Part shown: piece after piece, positions 63,101-64,000 of the stretch
Layout of the letters: each line of letters begins with the position of its first letter
Position numbering within the stretch: position 1 is the first letter of the stretch
Assembly (NCBI RefSeq): GCF_008632455.1
Contig: NZ_CP043929.1
Span: 4,340,001-4,404,000 of the forward strand
Reading direction: 5' to 3'
Length of the DNA stretch: 64,000 nucleotides
Source of the DNA: Methylomonas rhizoryzae
GTDB taxonomy: Bacteria > Pseudomonadota > Gammaproteobacteria > Methylococcales > Methylomonadaceae
Notes under the pieces: model-generated
The model's database searches: none
Told to the model about the DNA's origin: nothing
The model's input: only the letters and a program-made list of their open reading frames with translations
Translations under genes and position numbers: made by a program

Positions 63101-64000
63101 GTTTTCGCTAAGCGAGACATTTGAGGTATAACCGGTATCAAGATTGCCGCGTGCATCCACGGCCATCACAATCGGCTGCGTACCGAAAGTACTACCGCTG
63201 GTAACCGTCGCGGATGGATTTTGCGAAAACACCAATTGCGTAGCCGTCACGTCGACAGCCGCGCCGGAACCGTTAGTCACGTTCGCTTGGCTGGCCGCCA
63301 TGGTCGAACTGCCCGAACCGGTGGTAAAAGCGGAAGCGTTGGTCGAAAGAATTAATGTATGACCGTCGGTGATGTCGTTACTCGAGGTACTGTCGTTGTA
63401 ATAGGCGCTGATGGTATACGTCTCGGAGCCGCCGTCCGCAATGGATAGACTCAGACTCGAAAAGGTGATTTTGTCGGTCCCAGAATCGTATGTCCCCTGC
63501 ACGTTGCTGGCATCGGGGCCGTTTAGCAGGAATACCATGTTGGCGCGTTCGGCGTCTGTCGTTGTACCGGATACGTCAACCGCGAATGCGCTGATGGTAG
63601 TCGCTACCCCGTCGGACGTTCCGGCATCGCTAACGGTAAAATCCAGCAAATTTACGGCGGTGCCGGACGAGGTTGCGGTGGTGCCGAAACTGGACGCTTC
63701 CGAGCCGGCGCCAGCCGTCACGGTGGAACTAGTATCGATGGGCGGAGCAGCAGTCGTGTCGCCACTTAAGCTATCTACAGTGAAATTGAAAAAGTCAGTA
63801 CTGCTAAACTCCAGGGTATCCAATGTCACACTACTGAAATTAACCGTCGCCCCCCCGGATGAGGAAACAGTCTGCGTTGACTGGGTTGTTCCGCCTAATT
63901 TAGCATTCAATGTAACGCTGGCAGAATTGACCAACTCCACCCAAACAGAGTCCAACTTCCATGACCCGCCACCGGCTTTAGTAATCGTAAAAACTTCGGT
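39170..64000 (-). CDS. Giant repetitive surface/adhesin-like protein (5' end beyond window)
   Basis: One uninterrupted frame of at least 8,270 codons; it stays open to base 64000 (TEVFTITKAGGGSWKLDS...), so the true start and signal lie outside. Order from N to C: Ig-like domains with FVFSQNP-type strands (to ~62540), two cadherin-like repeats, a BNR/Ig-like domain, autotransporter-associated beta-strand repeats in two blocks with a CSLREA-like segment (DGFSLREAVSRAN) between them, VCBS-like domains, nine 107-residue cadherin repeats, four 628-residue modules, seven ~114-residue repeats, a glycine-rich stretch and a C-terminal cadherin/Ig-like domain ending in a charged tail. There is no RTX nonapeptide array (one lone GGDGND) and no beta-barrel. 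It is the first gene of an operon with TolC, two HlyD proteins and an M50-HlyD fusion. Function inferred: adhesion, matrix or sheath formation. Confidence 0.9.
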   Translation of the reverse strand, partial: TEVFTITKAGGGSWKLDSVWVELVNSASVTLNAKLGGTTQSTQTVSSSGGATVNFSSVTLDTLEFSSTDFFNFTVDSLSGDTTAAPPIDTSSTVTAGAGSEASSFGTTATSSGTAVNLLDFTVSDAGTSDGVATTISAFAVDVSGTTTDAERANMVFLLNGPDASNVQGTYDSGTDKITFSSLSLSIADGGSETYTISAYYNDSTSSNDITDGHTLILSTNASAFTTGSGSSTMAASQANVTNGSGAAVDVTATQLVFSQNPSATVTSGSTFGTQPIVMAVDARGNLDTGYTSNVSLSENGSGILGGTATLAASAGIATFTNISYTSASDADANFTLSASSGSLTGATSTTINPDVVATRLIFSTQPAPTAISSGVSTGFSTVPVVSAVDANGLVDTDYATNLVLSVTDPNDGTVDGTVNSLSVSSGDQDGTGTTVTLSTASTGATYVNGVATFTGLALQYTNSGSSNTLALRATSGGLTAANSSSITSTANSTPVITSNGGGATASVNVAENGTAVTTVTATDADSGDTLTYSISGGADAASFSINSSTGVLSFLSAPDFENPTDSGTDNVYDVQVQVSDGTASDTQDIAVTVTEVNEFTPTITSDGGGASASVSITENTTAVTTVTATDSDTGQTLSYSISGGADAAEFSINSSTGALTFQAAPDYENPTDANTDNVYQVEVQVSDGSNTDTQTLSISVTNDNDNSPVISNLNGDSVAWAGVGNTVLLDSGTVASASDADNDVSDWNNGTLTVQRAGGAWSQDLFDFNQTGYTVNGSDLEDGGSAFASFTNSGGTLSISFNGGATTALVSAVLNGITYRNDTPAGDATIRFSLSDGTTTDIADVTVATDSIYVTNTSDTATIDLTDGVSFSEAIAIAAADVSGSQTLVLDSSLTGQSISTSAASSLGENLAIDADSASSATLAGDGSLSIDSGFALSLSNGVGDSLTVATALSGSGGISKVGAGSVTLSGSNGYTGTTTISAGTLEVSGGAAIGNSSAVAMSSGSSLVLSASESIGTLSGDGTIDLASNTLTTGLTTGVDTTFSGKITGSGGLVVSGGVSNTGSITLDGITSDYSGDTTVINYGILKVSGGSALSDASILRVNGHGTFALLGDETIGGLFGNNAAGSVALGIYSLTVAQSADLELQGVISGSGNLIKSGSGVLTLSGSNTYSGVSSVSGGTLSIADDSNLGTGTVQLNGGTLSLTGATTVDNSISLGSSGGTVDNSAAATLSGDIAGSGLFTKAGAETLSLSGTSNSYSGGLAVTAGTLSGTTSTLLGNISNDGTVEFNQSATGTFSGNISGTGSLTKTGSGTVTLSGTNTYTGSTTISAGTLAVTGSAIADTGTVTVDTGATFRVNGNETVAGITGLGTVNLNGFTLTVQQAADATFDGDISGSGGFTKTGSGLLSLAGTNSYTGTTTISAGTLQVDNLSSAALALDGGTLKTNTSTSLSYSGGVSVGAGGATFDLSNGSIFLSGALSGSGSVSVNSTAGGNVLSLQSNNSSYSGTTTLNNGIIEVGHDSALGSGGLQINGGKIRARLTTARTLANDLTLGGTMTMSGSAGLTFTGAVDLGGATRTINNTISAGLTFGGTIANGGIVFNSVGTGNITLSGNNTYSGTTTVSGGILTIGSNSALGDSSAGTTVSSGAALKFGGSYTIAEDLTLTGTGVSNGGALLVTTSGSAISAGVSGSVALAGNTTINAGTDTALTLSGVVSGSSTLTKIGDGRLTLQGDNGSFSGAIVVSAGVLDVGHDNALGNSSGDTTIASGAQLRVSGRTLNENLTIAGTGISGSSGAISIAAASSTASLNGAVTMSADSTLYVESDSTLTLNGTLSGSAGLSKSGSGTLALAGAASYTGATVVSAGTLIADGGLSGTSAITVDNGATLGGSGTLFGSGSTNTLTVNGTLAPGAAGGGFGALTVQGNLVFGAGATFAADIGGDSIGSSYDVVAVDGSVTIDGSTILSLNYSVTSPASGESYRLISKSGAAAITGTFSGLTEGGTTTQGSTLLTAYYAATDAGATSGGNEFMLQAPIDQPPTLDLNGADSGTGNTVALADAGSGLADVANATVTDGEGDWNNGILTVQRVTGGSADGSSNDVFNFLSDAGLTATGSISQGSDSSGTLSEGATQFATWAYTSSSGSLVVTFAGDGSATTARVQALMRSIGYSNATPYGDATIRFTLTDKYVANEVTADVTVTSSTIYVDQSNDEADGDAADGFSLREAVSRANNQSGAETIVFGSALGGQTITLGSDLFLEDGLSLNADAADGLIIAGATLTLDIDATVNVSNGSGDTLTVSSVITDDGLNAGSLTKSGSGTLVLSGSNSYLGSTTVSAGSLSVASDSNLGNGSLSLSTGTTLQVTGAGTIDNVIALTGDATLNIAADTVLSGLLTGSSELTKTGSGELDLTHAGNETGFTGGITVTSGLVAASSDDAMVGGTITLDGGALGVTTAGSGTVYDNSLVLGNANGNLTTSHSFSVSGDISGSGTLNATGSGTVILSGTNSYSGGTFLSNGTLSVTDGNNLGSGDVTLNSGTLQITGNAVTVSQNIDMGSSGASISNANAVTLSGTLTGTGSLLKVGAGALTLSGSDNASNYNGDITVREGALAVADDANLTSGLLTLNGGQLTLTGTAADIDNAIAIGVDGGTLSNADTAEISGVLSGQGLVKTGAGVLTLSGANSAYAGGMQVTAGGISIADAAGLGSGSLTFSGGASLLVTGTTTIGNAIVLAQTSGSNTEVNVSNAGDTATLSGSVTTSGTGNQGLLKSGAGGMTLADTVGFAGDFVVIEDGLLSVAATGSLAGSAGIKTSGSGDRSLTITGTGILANNIVIDTNLSISNDATVTLSGTISKASLTTRNVTKSGAGNLTLSGSNSFDATTVQAGTLTVADADNLGSGNVTLSGGATLAVTGSGAVTIDRNITLATGGGAVNYGNTASGDLLTLSGTIAGDSGAAFSKDGDGAVVLSGSNSFLGSTAVNAGTLILSGGAAIADPTSASSVNTGSVTVQSGATLELASNETLGSLAGAGSVALGSSDLTLNQYQATTFSGSISGSGMLIKQGSETLTLSGSNSFSGGTQVAAGGLSLSGGAALHDSAALQIDSGSTLTLDSDETVGSASGGGNIDLNGGSLTVNQSADASLSGTVSGSGGLIKQGGSALTLTGSNTFSGGIAVTAGALGVSGDDNLGSGSVSLDGASLIFTGSGQTLSNAMVLAAGGGTLQNANSATLSGVISGSGDLTKAGAGLLALSGVNTYSGSTSVAAGTLAVNGSLTGSGAVGVQSGATLAGSGSINAATTVNSGAYVAPGNSPGVLSLGNGVVIAGTLSAELNGTSAGSGYDQLAVTGSVDLTGSSLSASVGYSASVGDQFVIIDNDGSDLVTGIFAGLSEGAVYSTGGYDLLVSYSGGDGNDVVLTVQNHAPTLNAGTDYSFSTTDEDTQSSAVTVSAILSNAGHSDEDNGALSGIAVQATSGNGVWQYSTDGVSWQGFGSVSTNSALLLDAASQVRYVPDGANGESAGFTYLAWDQTGGSASTNTTPSAADTSATGGDSGFSSNSGTASITVSDVNDSPLLDTPNPANYTDTSASDSFSDDSGSLSASDVDSGASLSYGISGGGSTSTTIGATTYDISKAGSYGTLYLNSGSGAYVFVPDAAAIDGLSADASESFTVTVSDGNASDSADYSINLTAANDIPVITSDGGATSASVSVAENASAVTTVTASDADSGATLTYSISGGADAALFNIDADSGELSFVTAPDYENPADSGADNVYDVTVQVSDGTDTDAQAIAISVTDSNDETPVIGSNGGGATAAINVGENGTAVTTVSATDADAGATLTYSIVGGADAGLFSIDSATGVLTFVAAPDYETPTDSGGDNVYDVTVQVSDGSHSDSQAIAITVTDTNDNAPVIGSNGGGATATVNIAENNTAVTTVSATDADAGATLTYSIVGGADAGLFSIDSATGVLTFVAAPDYETPTDSGSDNVYDVTVQVSDGSHSDSQAIAITVTDTNDNAPVIGSNGGGATATVNIAENNTAVTTVSATDADAGATLTYSIVGGADAGLFSIDSATGVLTFVAAPDYETPTDSGSDNVYDVTVQVSDGSHSDSQAIAITVTDTNDNAPVIGSNGGGATAVINVGENGTAVTTVSATDADVTDTLTYSIAGGADASLFSIDSATGVLTFVAAPDYETPGDSGGDNVYDVTVQVSDGSHSDSQAIAITVTDTNDNAPVISSNGGGATATVNIAENNTAVTTVSATDADAGATLTYSIVGGADAGLFSIDSATGVLTFVAAPDYETPTDSGSDNVYDVTVEVSDGSHSDSQAIAITVTDTNDNAPVIGSNGGGATAVINVGENGTAVTTVSATDADVTDTLTYSIAGGADASLFSIDSATGVLTFVAAPDYETPGDSGGDNVYDVTVQVSDGSHSDSQAIAITVTDTNDNAPVISSNGGGATATVNIAENNTAVTTVSATDADAGATLTYSIVGGADAGLFSIDSATGVLTFVAAPDYETPTDSGGDNVYDVTVEVSDGSHSDSQAIAITVTDTNDNAPVIGSNGGGASAAINVGENGTAVTTVSATDADVTDTLTYSIAGGADASLFSIDSATGVLTFVAAPDYETPGDSGGDNVYDVTVQVSDGSHSDSQAIAVTVTDANETGIPTASDDSGDATEAGGLNNSEVGSVASGNVLSNDSGSGLSISAVRSGGTEGGGTVGSLGVALAGQYGSLTLNSDGSYSYLIDDSNPDVQALGAGASLTDRFNYSVSDGSLSDTAVLTVTLHGANDLPTLSGFATAIQIDDTASAQPFAAVSVQDLDGDNVSLSISYNAANGSLSGAGLSGVAGSYTLAATDPASLQSQLRALVFTPTENQTAPGSSVVTHFTLTVNDGSGDGSSDSSSQLTVLSVNDAPGISGLDGDHLNYAASDGIAQLIDQNGDALVSDLDPGDFAGGSLTVAISANGVAGEDVLSIRNQGNGTGQIGYDGNSVSYGGSVIGSVSGGSGGSDLVIGLNANADAAAVSALLHSISYRNLDNATATESTRTIQFTLNDGDGGSSQATADVQVVRNAAPTGSDRTVSLDEDTTYTFGSNDFAFSDPDSGDSLQSITITGLPAAGSLSLNDVAVTLNQIITVADIVAGKLQFSPAADGNGTGYANFQFKVSDGKSDSTSAYTLTLDVNPVNDSPVIGSNGGGATATVNIAENNTAVTTVSATDADVTDTLTYSIAGGADASLFSIDSATGVLTFVAAPDYETPGDSGGDNVYDVTVQVSDGSHSDSQAIAVTVTDANETGIPTASDDSGDATEAGGLNNSEVGSVASGNVLSNDSGSGLSISAVRSGGTEGGGTVGSLGVALAGQYGSLTLNSDGSYSYLIDDSNPDVQALGAGASLTDRFNYSVSDGSLSDTAVLTVTLHGANDLPTLSGFATAIQIDDTASAQPFAAVSVQDLDGDNVSLSISYNAANGSLSGAGLSGVAGSYTLAATDPASLQSQLRALVFTPTENQTAPGSSVVTHFTLTVNDGSGDGSSDSSSQLTVLSVNDAPGISGLDGDHLNYAASDGIAQLIDQNGDALVSDLDPGDFAGGSLTVAISANGVAGEDVLSIRNQGNGTGQIGYDGNSVSYGGSVIGSVSGGSGGSDLVIGLNANADAAAVSALLHSISYRNLDNATATESTRTIQFTLNDGDGGSSQATADVQVVRNAAPTGSDRTVSLDEDTTYTFGSNDFAFSDPDSGDSLQSITITGLPAAGSLSLNDVAVTLNQIITVADIVAGKLQFSPAADGNGTGYANFQFKVSDGKSDSTSAYTLTLDVNPVNDSPVIGSNGGGATATVNIAENNTAVTTVSATDADVTDTLTYSIVGGADAGLFSIDSATGVLTFLAAPDYETPTDSGGDNVYDVTVQVSDGSHSDSQAIAVTVTDANETGIPTASDDSGDATEAGGLNNSEVGSVASGNVLSNDSGSGLSISAVRSGGTEGGGTVGSLGVALAGQYGSLTLNSDGSYSYLIDDSNPDVQALGAGASLTDRFNYSVSDGSLSDTAVLTVTLHGANDLPTLSGFATAIQIDDTASAQPFAAVSVQDLDGDNVSLSISYNAANGSLSGAGLSGVAGSYTLAATDPASLQSQLRALVFTPTENQTAPGSSVVTHFTLTVNDGSGDGSSDSSSQLTVLSVNDAPGISGLDGDHLNYAASDGIAQLIDQNGDALVSDLDPGDFAGGSLTVAISANGVAGEDVLSIRNQGNGTGQIGYDGNSVSYGGSVIGSVSGGSGGSDLVIGLNANADAAAVSALLHSISYRNLDNATATESTRTIQFTLNDGDGGSSQATADVQVVRNAAPTGSDRTVSLDEDTTYTFGSNDFAFSDPDSGDSLQSITITGLPAAGSLSLNDVAVTLNQIITVADIVAGKLQFSPAADGNGTGYANFQFKVSDGKSDSTSAYTLTLDVNPVNDSPVIGSNGGGATATVNIAENNTAVTTVSATDADVTDTLTYSIVGGADAGLFSIDSATGVLTFLAAPDYETPTDSGGDNVYDVTVQVSDGSHSDSQAIAVTVTDANETGIPTASDDSGDATEAGGLNNSEVGSVASGNVLSNDSGSGLSISAVRSGGTEGGGTVGSLGVALAGQYGSLTLNSDGSYSYLIDDSNPDVQALGAGASLTDRFNYSVSDGSLSDTAVLTVTLHGANDLPTLSGFATAIQIDDTASAQPFAAVSVQDLDGDNVSLSISYNAANGSLSGAGLSGVAGSYTLAATDPASLQSQLRALVFTPTENQTAPGSSVVTHFTLTVNDGSGDGSSDSSSQLTVLSVNDAPGISGLDGDHLNYAASDGIAQLIDQNGDALVSDLDPGDFAGGSLTVAISANGVAGEDVLSIRNQGNGTGQIGYDGNSVSYGGSVIGSVSGGSGGSDLVIGLNANADAAAVSALLHSISYRNLDNATATESTRTIQFTLNDGDGGSSQATADVQVVRNAAPTGSDRTVSLDEDTTYTFGLGDFAFSDPDSGDSLQSITITGLPAAGSLSLNDVAVTLNQIITVADIVAGKLQFSPAADGNGTGYANFQFKVSDGKSDSTSAYTLTLDVNPVNDAPTLGTPASANYSDTSATDNFINDSGNLNAFDSDADDTLSYGIQGGSVSGTTSTLVGNFGTLTVDTESGAYTYTPNAAAINGLSGDAGDSFTVTVSDGNSTSTAVYSVNLSGSNDAPVLSTPTAASYTDTAGNDSFAEDTGSLSGSDGDGGASLSYGIQGGSVSGTTSTLVGNFGTLTVDTESGAYTYTPNAAAINGLSGDAGDSFTVTVSDGSSTATATYSVNLSGSNDAPVLATPVAASYTDTAGDDSFAADSGSLSASDGESNSLSYGIEGGSVAGTTSSLAGNFGTLTVDTVTGAYTYTPNAAAINGLSGDASDSFTVTVSDGSSTATATYSVNLSGSNDAPVLATPVAAHYTDTAGDDSFAADSGSLSASDGESNSLSYGIEGGSVAGTTSSLVGNFGTLTVDTESGAYTYTPNVAAINGLSGDASDSFTVTVSDGSSTATATYSVNLSGSNDAPVLATPVAASYTDTAGDDSFAADSGSLSASDGESNGLSYGIEGGSVAGTTSSLVGNFGTLTVDTVTGAYTYTPNAAAINGLTGDAGDSFTVTVSDGNSTSTAVYSVNLSGSNDAPVLSTPTAASYTDTAGNDSFAEDTGSLSGSDGDGGASLSYGIQGGSVFGTTSTLVGNFGTLTVDTESGAYTYTPNAAAINGLSGDGIDSFTITVSDGTATATAVYTVNVFAANDAPTLAIPAAANYTDTAANDTFGNDTGTLVGADSDPGDTLVYGIDGGSVSGTTSSLVGNFGTLTVDTVTGAYTFTPNNDAVNALSLDASENFTVTVSDGSLSSTAIYIVNIAAANDIPTSRSFSFTVSASASHVFTADEFAFSDADAGDRLQAIQITAIPSGGRISLNGASVTVGQTIQLADISAGQLRFVPAENQTLHTGFTFRVVDSNGGVSTNFTASIHIEEQVVTNATQTVDFNSSTGVIGTNGAAGSGAGSNIITIIGEPGGTPGVGGANAGLPGLGGSGASLANVLGGGTSVGGPGGAGLGGGTGGGLGGFGGGGLAGLLGGGAVPGLGGGFGGGFGFGTAPTFGVDGGLSSGLGLSSSLSMEATLDFGSADGGIFDLPAEALFGLDTASGVSFQASLADGSPLPAWLGIDPHTGTLRVLQQGLDGLAAGKTVVKVLATDGQGNQSVVTIVVKPKGDSRGQGQHQGQGGGRGTNGQIRSSAEGYLLGGDRLSAFAGRPSLTEQLQGFGSEQLHRDAQTFLEQLARSFADRHDAA
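39740..40110 (-). other. Glycine-rich linker in the giant protein
   Basis: About 120 residues with runs such as LGGGTGGGLGGFGGGGLAG and GLGGGFGGGFGFG, very low complexity, between the last VCBS-like repeats and the C-terminal cadherin/Ig domain. It probably gives flexibility near the C-terminal export or anchoring end. Confidence 0.85.
40450..42860 (-). repeat. Seven tandem ~114-residue VCBS/cadherin-like repeats (342 bp)
   Basis: Units start at NDAPxL..P.AA.YTDTA and contain LSYGIEGGSVAGTTSSLVGNFGTL and GAYTYTPNAAAINGL. Middle copies (about 41150-42200) are nearly identical in DNA with an exact 342-base period, while the outer copies are more divergent. This pattern is typical of amplification from the centre. 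Confidence 0.9.
42860..50071 (-). repeat. Four tandem copies of a 1884-bp module (628 residues), last copy partial
   Basis: Copies begin with the codon for E in ETGIPTASDD at 50071, 48187, 46303 and 44419, each exactly 1884 bases apart. Each unit holds four subdomains (ETGIPTASDDSGDATEAGG..., NDLPTLSGFATAIQIDD..., NDAPGISGLDGDHLNYA..., NAAPTGSDRTVSLDED...) and, in the first three copies, ends with one cadherin-like repeat. Copy four stops at ~42860 without the cadherin. Differences between copies are scattered single bases, so amplification is recent or kept uniform by gene conversion. Confidence 0.95.
50072..52957 (-). repeat. Nine tandem 107-residue cadherin-like repeats (321 bp)
   Basis: Unit consensus: APVIGSNGGGATATVNIAEN, then TVSATDADAGATLTYSI, DSATGVLTFVAAPDYETP, and DNVYDVTVQVSDGSHSDSQA. 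Acidic DAD/DYE/DND motifs fit calcium binding between domains. Seven of the nine are very close in DNA, and copies 5-9 alternate between two variants with a 642-base period. The first copy is the most divergent. Confidence 0.95.
54000..57290 (-). repeat. Autotransporter-associated beta-strand repeats, second block
   Basis: Roughly 35-residue units of the type LTKSGSGTLVLSGSNSYLGS / TTVSAGSLSVA repeated tens of times, matching the PATR (autotransporter-associated beta-strand) repeat, which stacks into a beta-helix. Sequence between units is diverse, so this block is old compared with the cadherin arrays. Confidence 0.85.
58200..61330 (-). repeat. Autotransporter-associated beta-strand repeats, first block
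   Basis: Same repeat class as the block at 54000-57290: ISKVGAGSVTLSGSNGYTGT / TTISAGTLEVSGG and many variants. The blocks are separated by an Ig-like domain (TLDLNGADSGTGNTVALAD) and a CSLREA-like motif. Confidence 0.85.
61880..62535 (-). repeat. Two divergent cadherin-like repeats near the N-terminal side
   Basis: PVITSNGGGATASVNVAENG and PTITSDGGGASASVSITEN begin two ~108-residue units of the same class as the nine-copy array, but clearly diverged in sequence. They are probably the older ancestors of the amplified array. Confidence 0.85.

Overview
The window reads as chromosome of a gammaproteobacterial methanotroph, most likely of the Methylomonas/Methylobacter group. The anchor is a complete particulate methane monooxygenase operon in the order pmoC-pmoA-pmoB on the minus strand (19075 to 16118), with all the copper-ligand residues I could check. 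The surrounding housekeeping genes (pilBCD-coaE-zapD-yacG, argJ, valS) are in typical gammaproteobacterial order. No rRNA, tRNA, IS element, prophage or CRISPR array was recognised.

Layout: 1-4314 holds a partial pilU (minus, running off the left edge), then a plus-strand run of a PP-loop thiolation-type ATPase, a TusA-like sulfur carrier, argJ and a Nudix/ThiE-like fusion. 4286-14893 is a long minus-strand block: valS, an HDOD-GAF protein, a double-receiver response regulator, pilB, pilC, pilD, coaE, zapD and yacG. 14894-15575 is AT-rich with no convincing gene. 15576-19219 holds a small lipoprotein gene, a clear intrinsic terminator, pmoB, pmoA, an intergenic hairpin, pmoC and a sigma70-like promoter. 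19696-24526 holds a methanethiol-oxidase (SBP56) gene, a DUF4242 gene, an SGNH/acyltransferase pair and a TetR regulator. The same 14-base operator-like site lies in front of both the regulator and the DUF4242-mtoX pair, so one regulator may control both.

24960-33285 is mixed: a CHRD/PEP-CTERM surface protein with a possible structured leader, a methyltransferase, a GNAT enzyme, a membrane-anchored patatin, a three-gene phospholipid operon (CDP-alcohol transferase with an altered catalytic motif, CdsA-like, PlsC-like) and a diguanylate cyclase.

The striking part is 33330-64000, one minus-strand transcription unit. It starts with a giant surface/adhesin-like gene (over 24.8 kb, more than 8,270 codons, its 5' end beyond the right edge). 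This is followed by a TolC-family lipoprotein, a HlyD adaptor, a GAF-HlyD fusion and an M50 metalloprotease-HlyD fusion. No ABC ATPase lies between or beside these genes, and the giant protein has neither an RTX array nor an autotransporter barrel. The locus therefore looks like a dedicated exporter of non-canonical composition for one very large repetitive protein. The giant protein combines autotransporter-type beta-strand repeats, nine tandem 107-residue cadherin-like repeats, four copies of a 1884-bp (628-residue) module and seven ~114-residue VCBS-like repeats. It ends in a glycine-rich stretch and a C-terminal cadherin/Ig-like domain.
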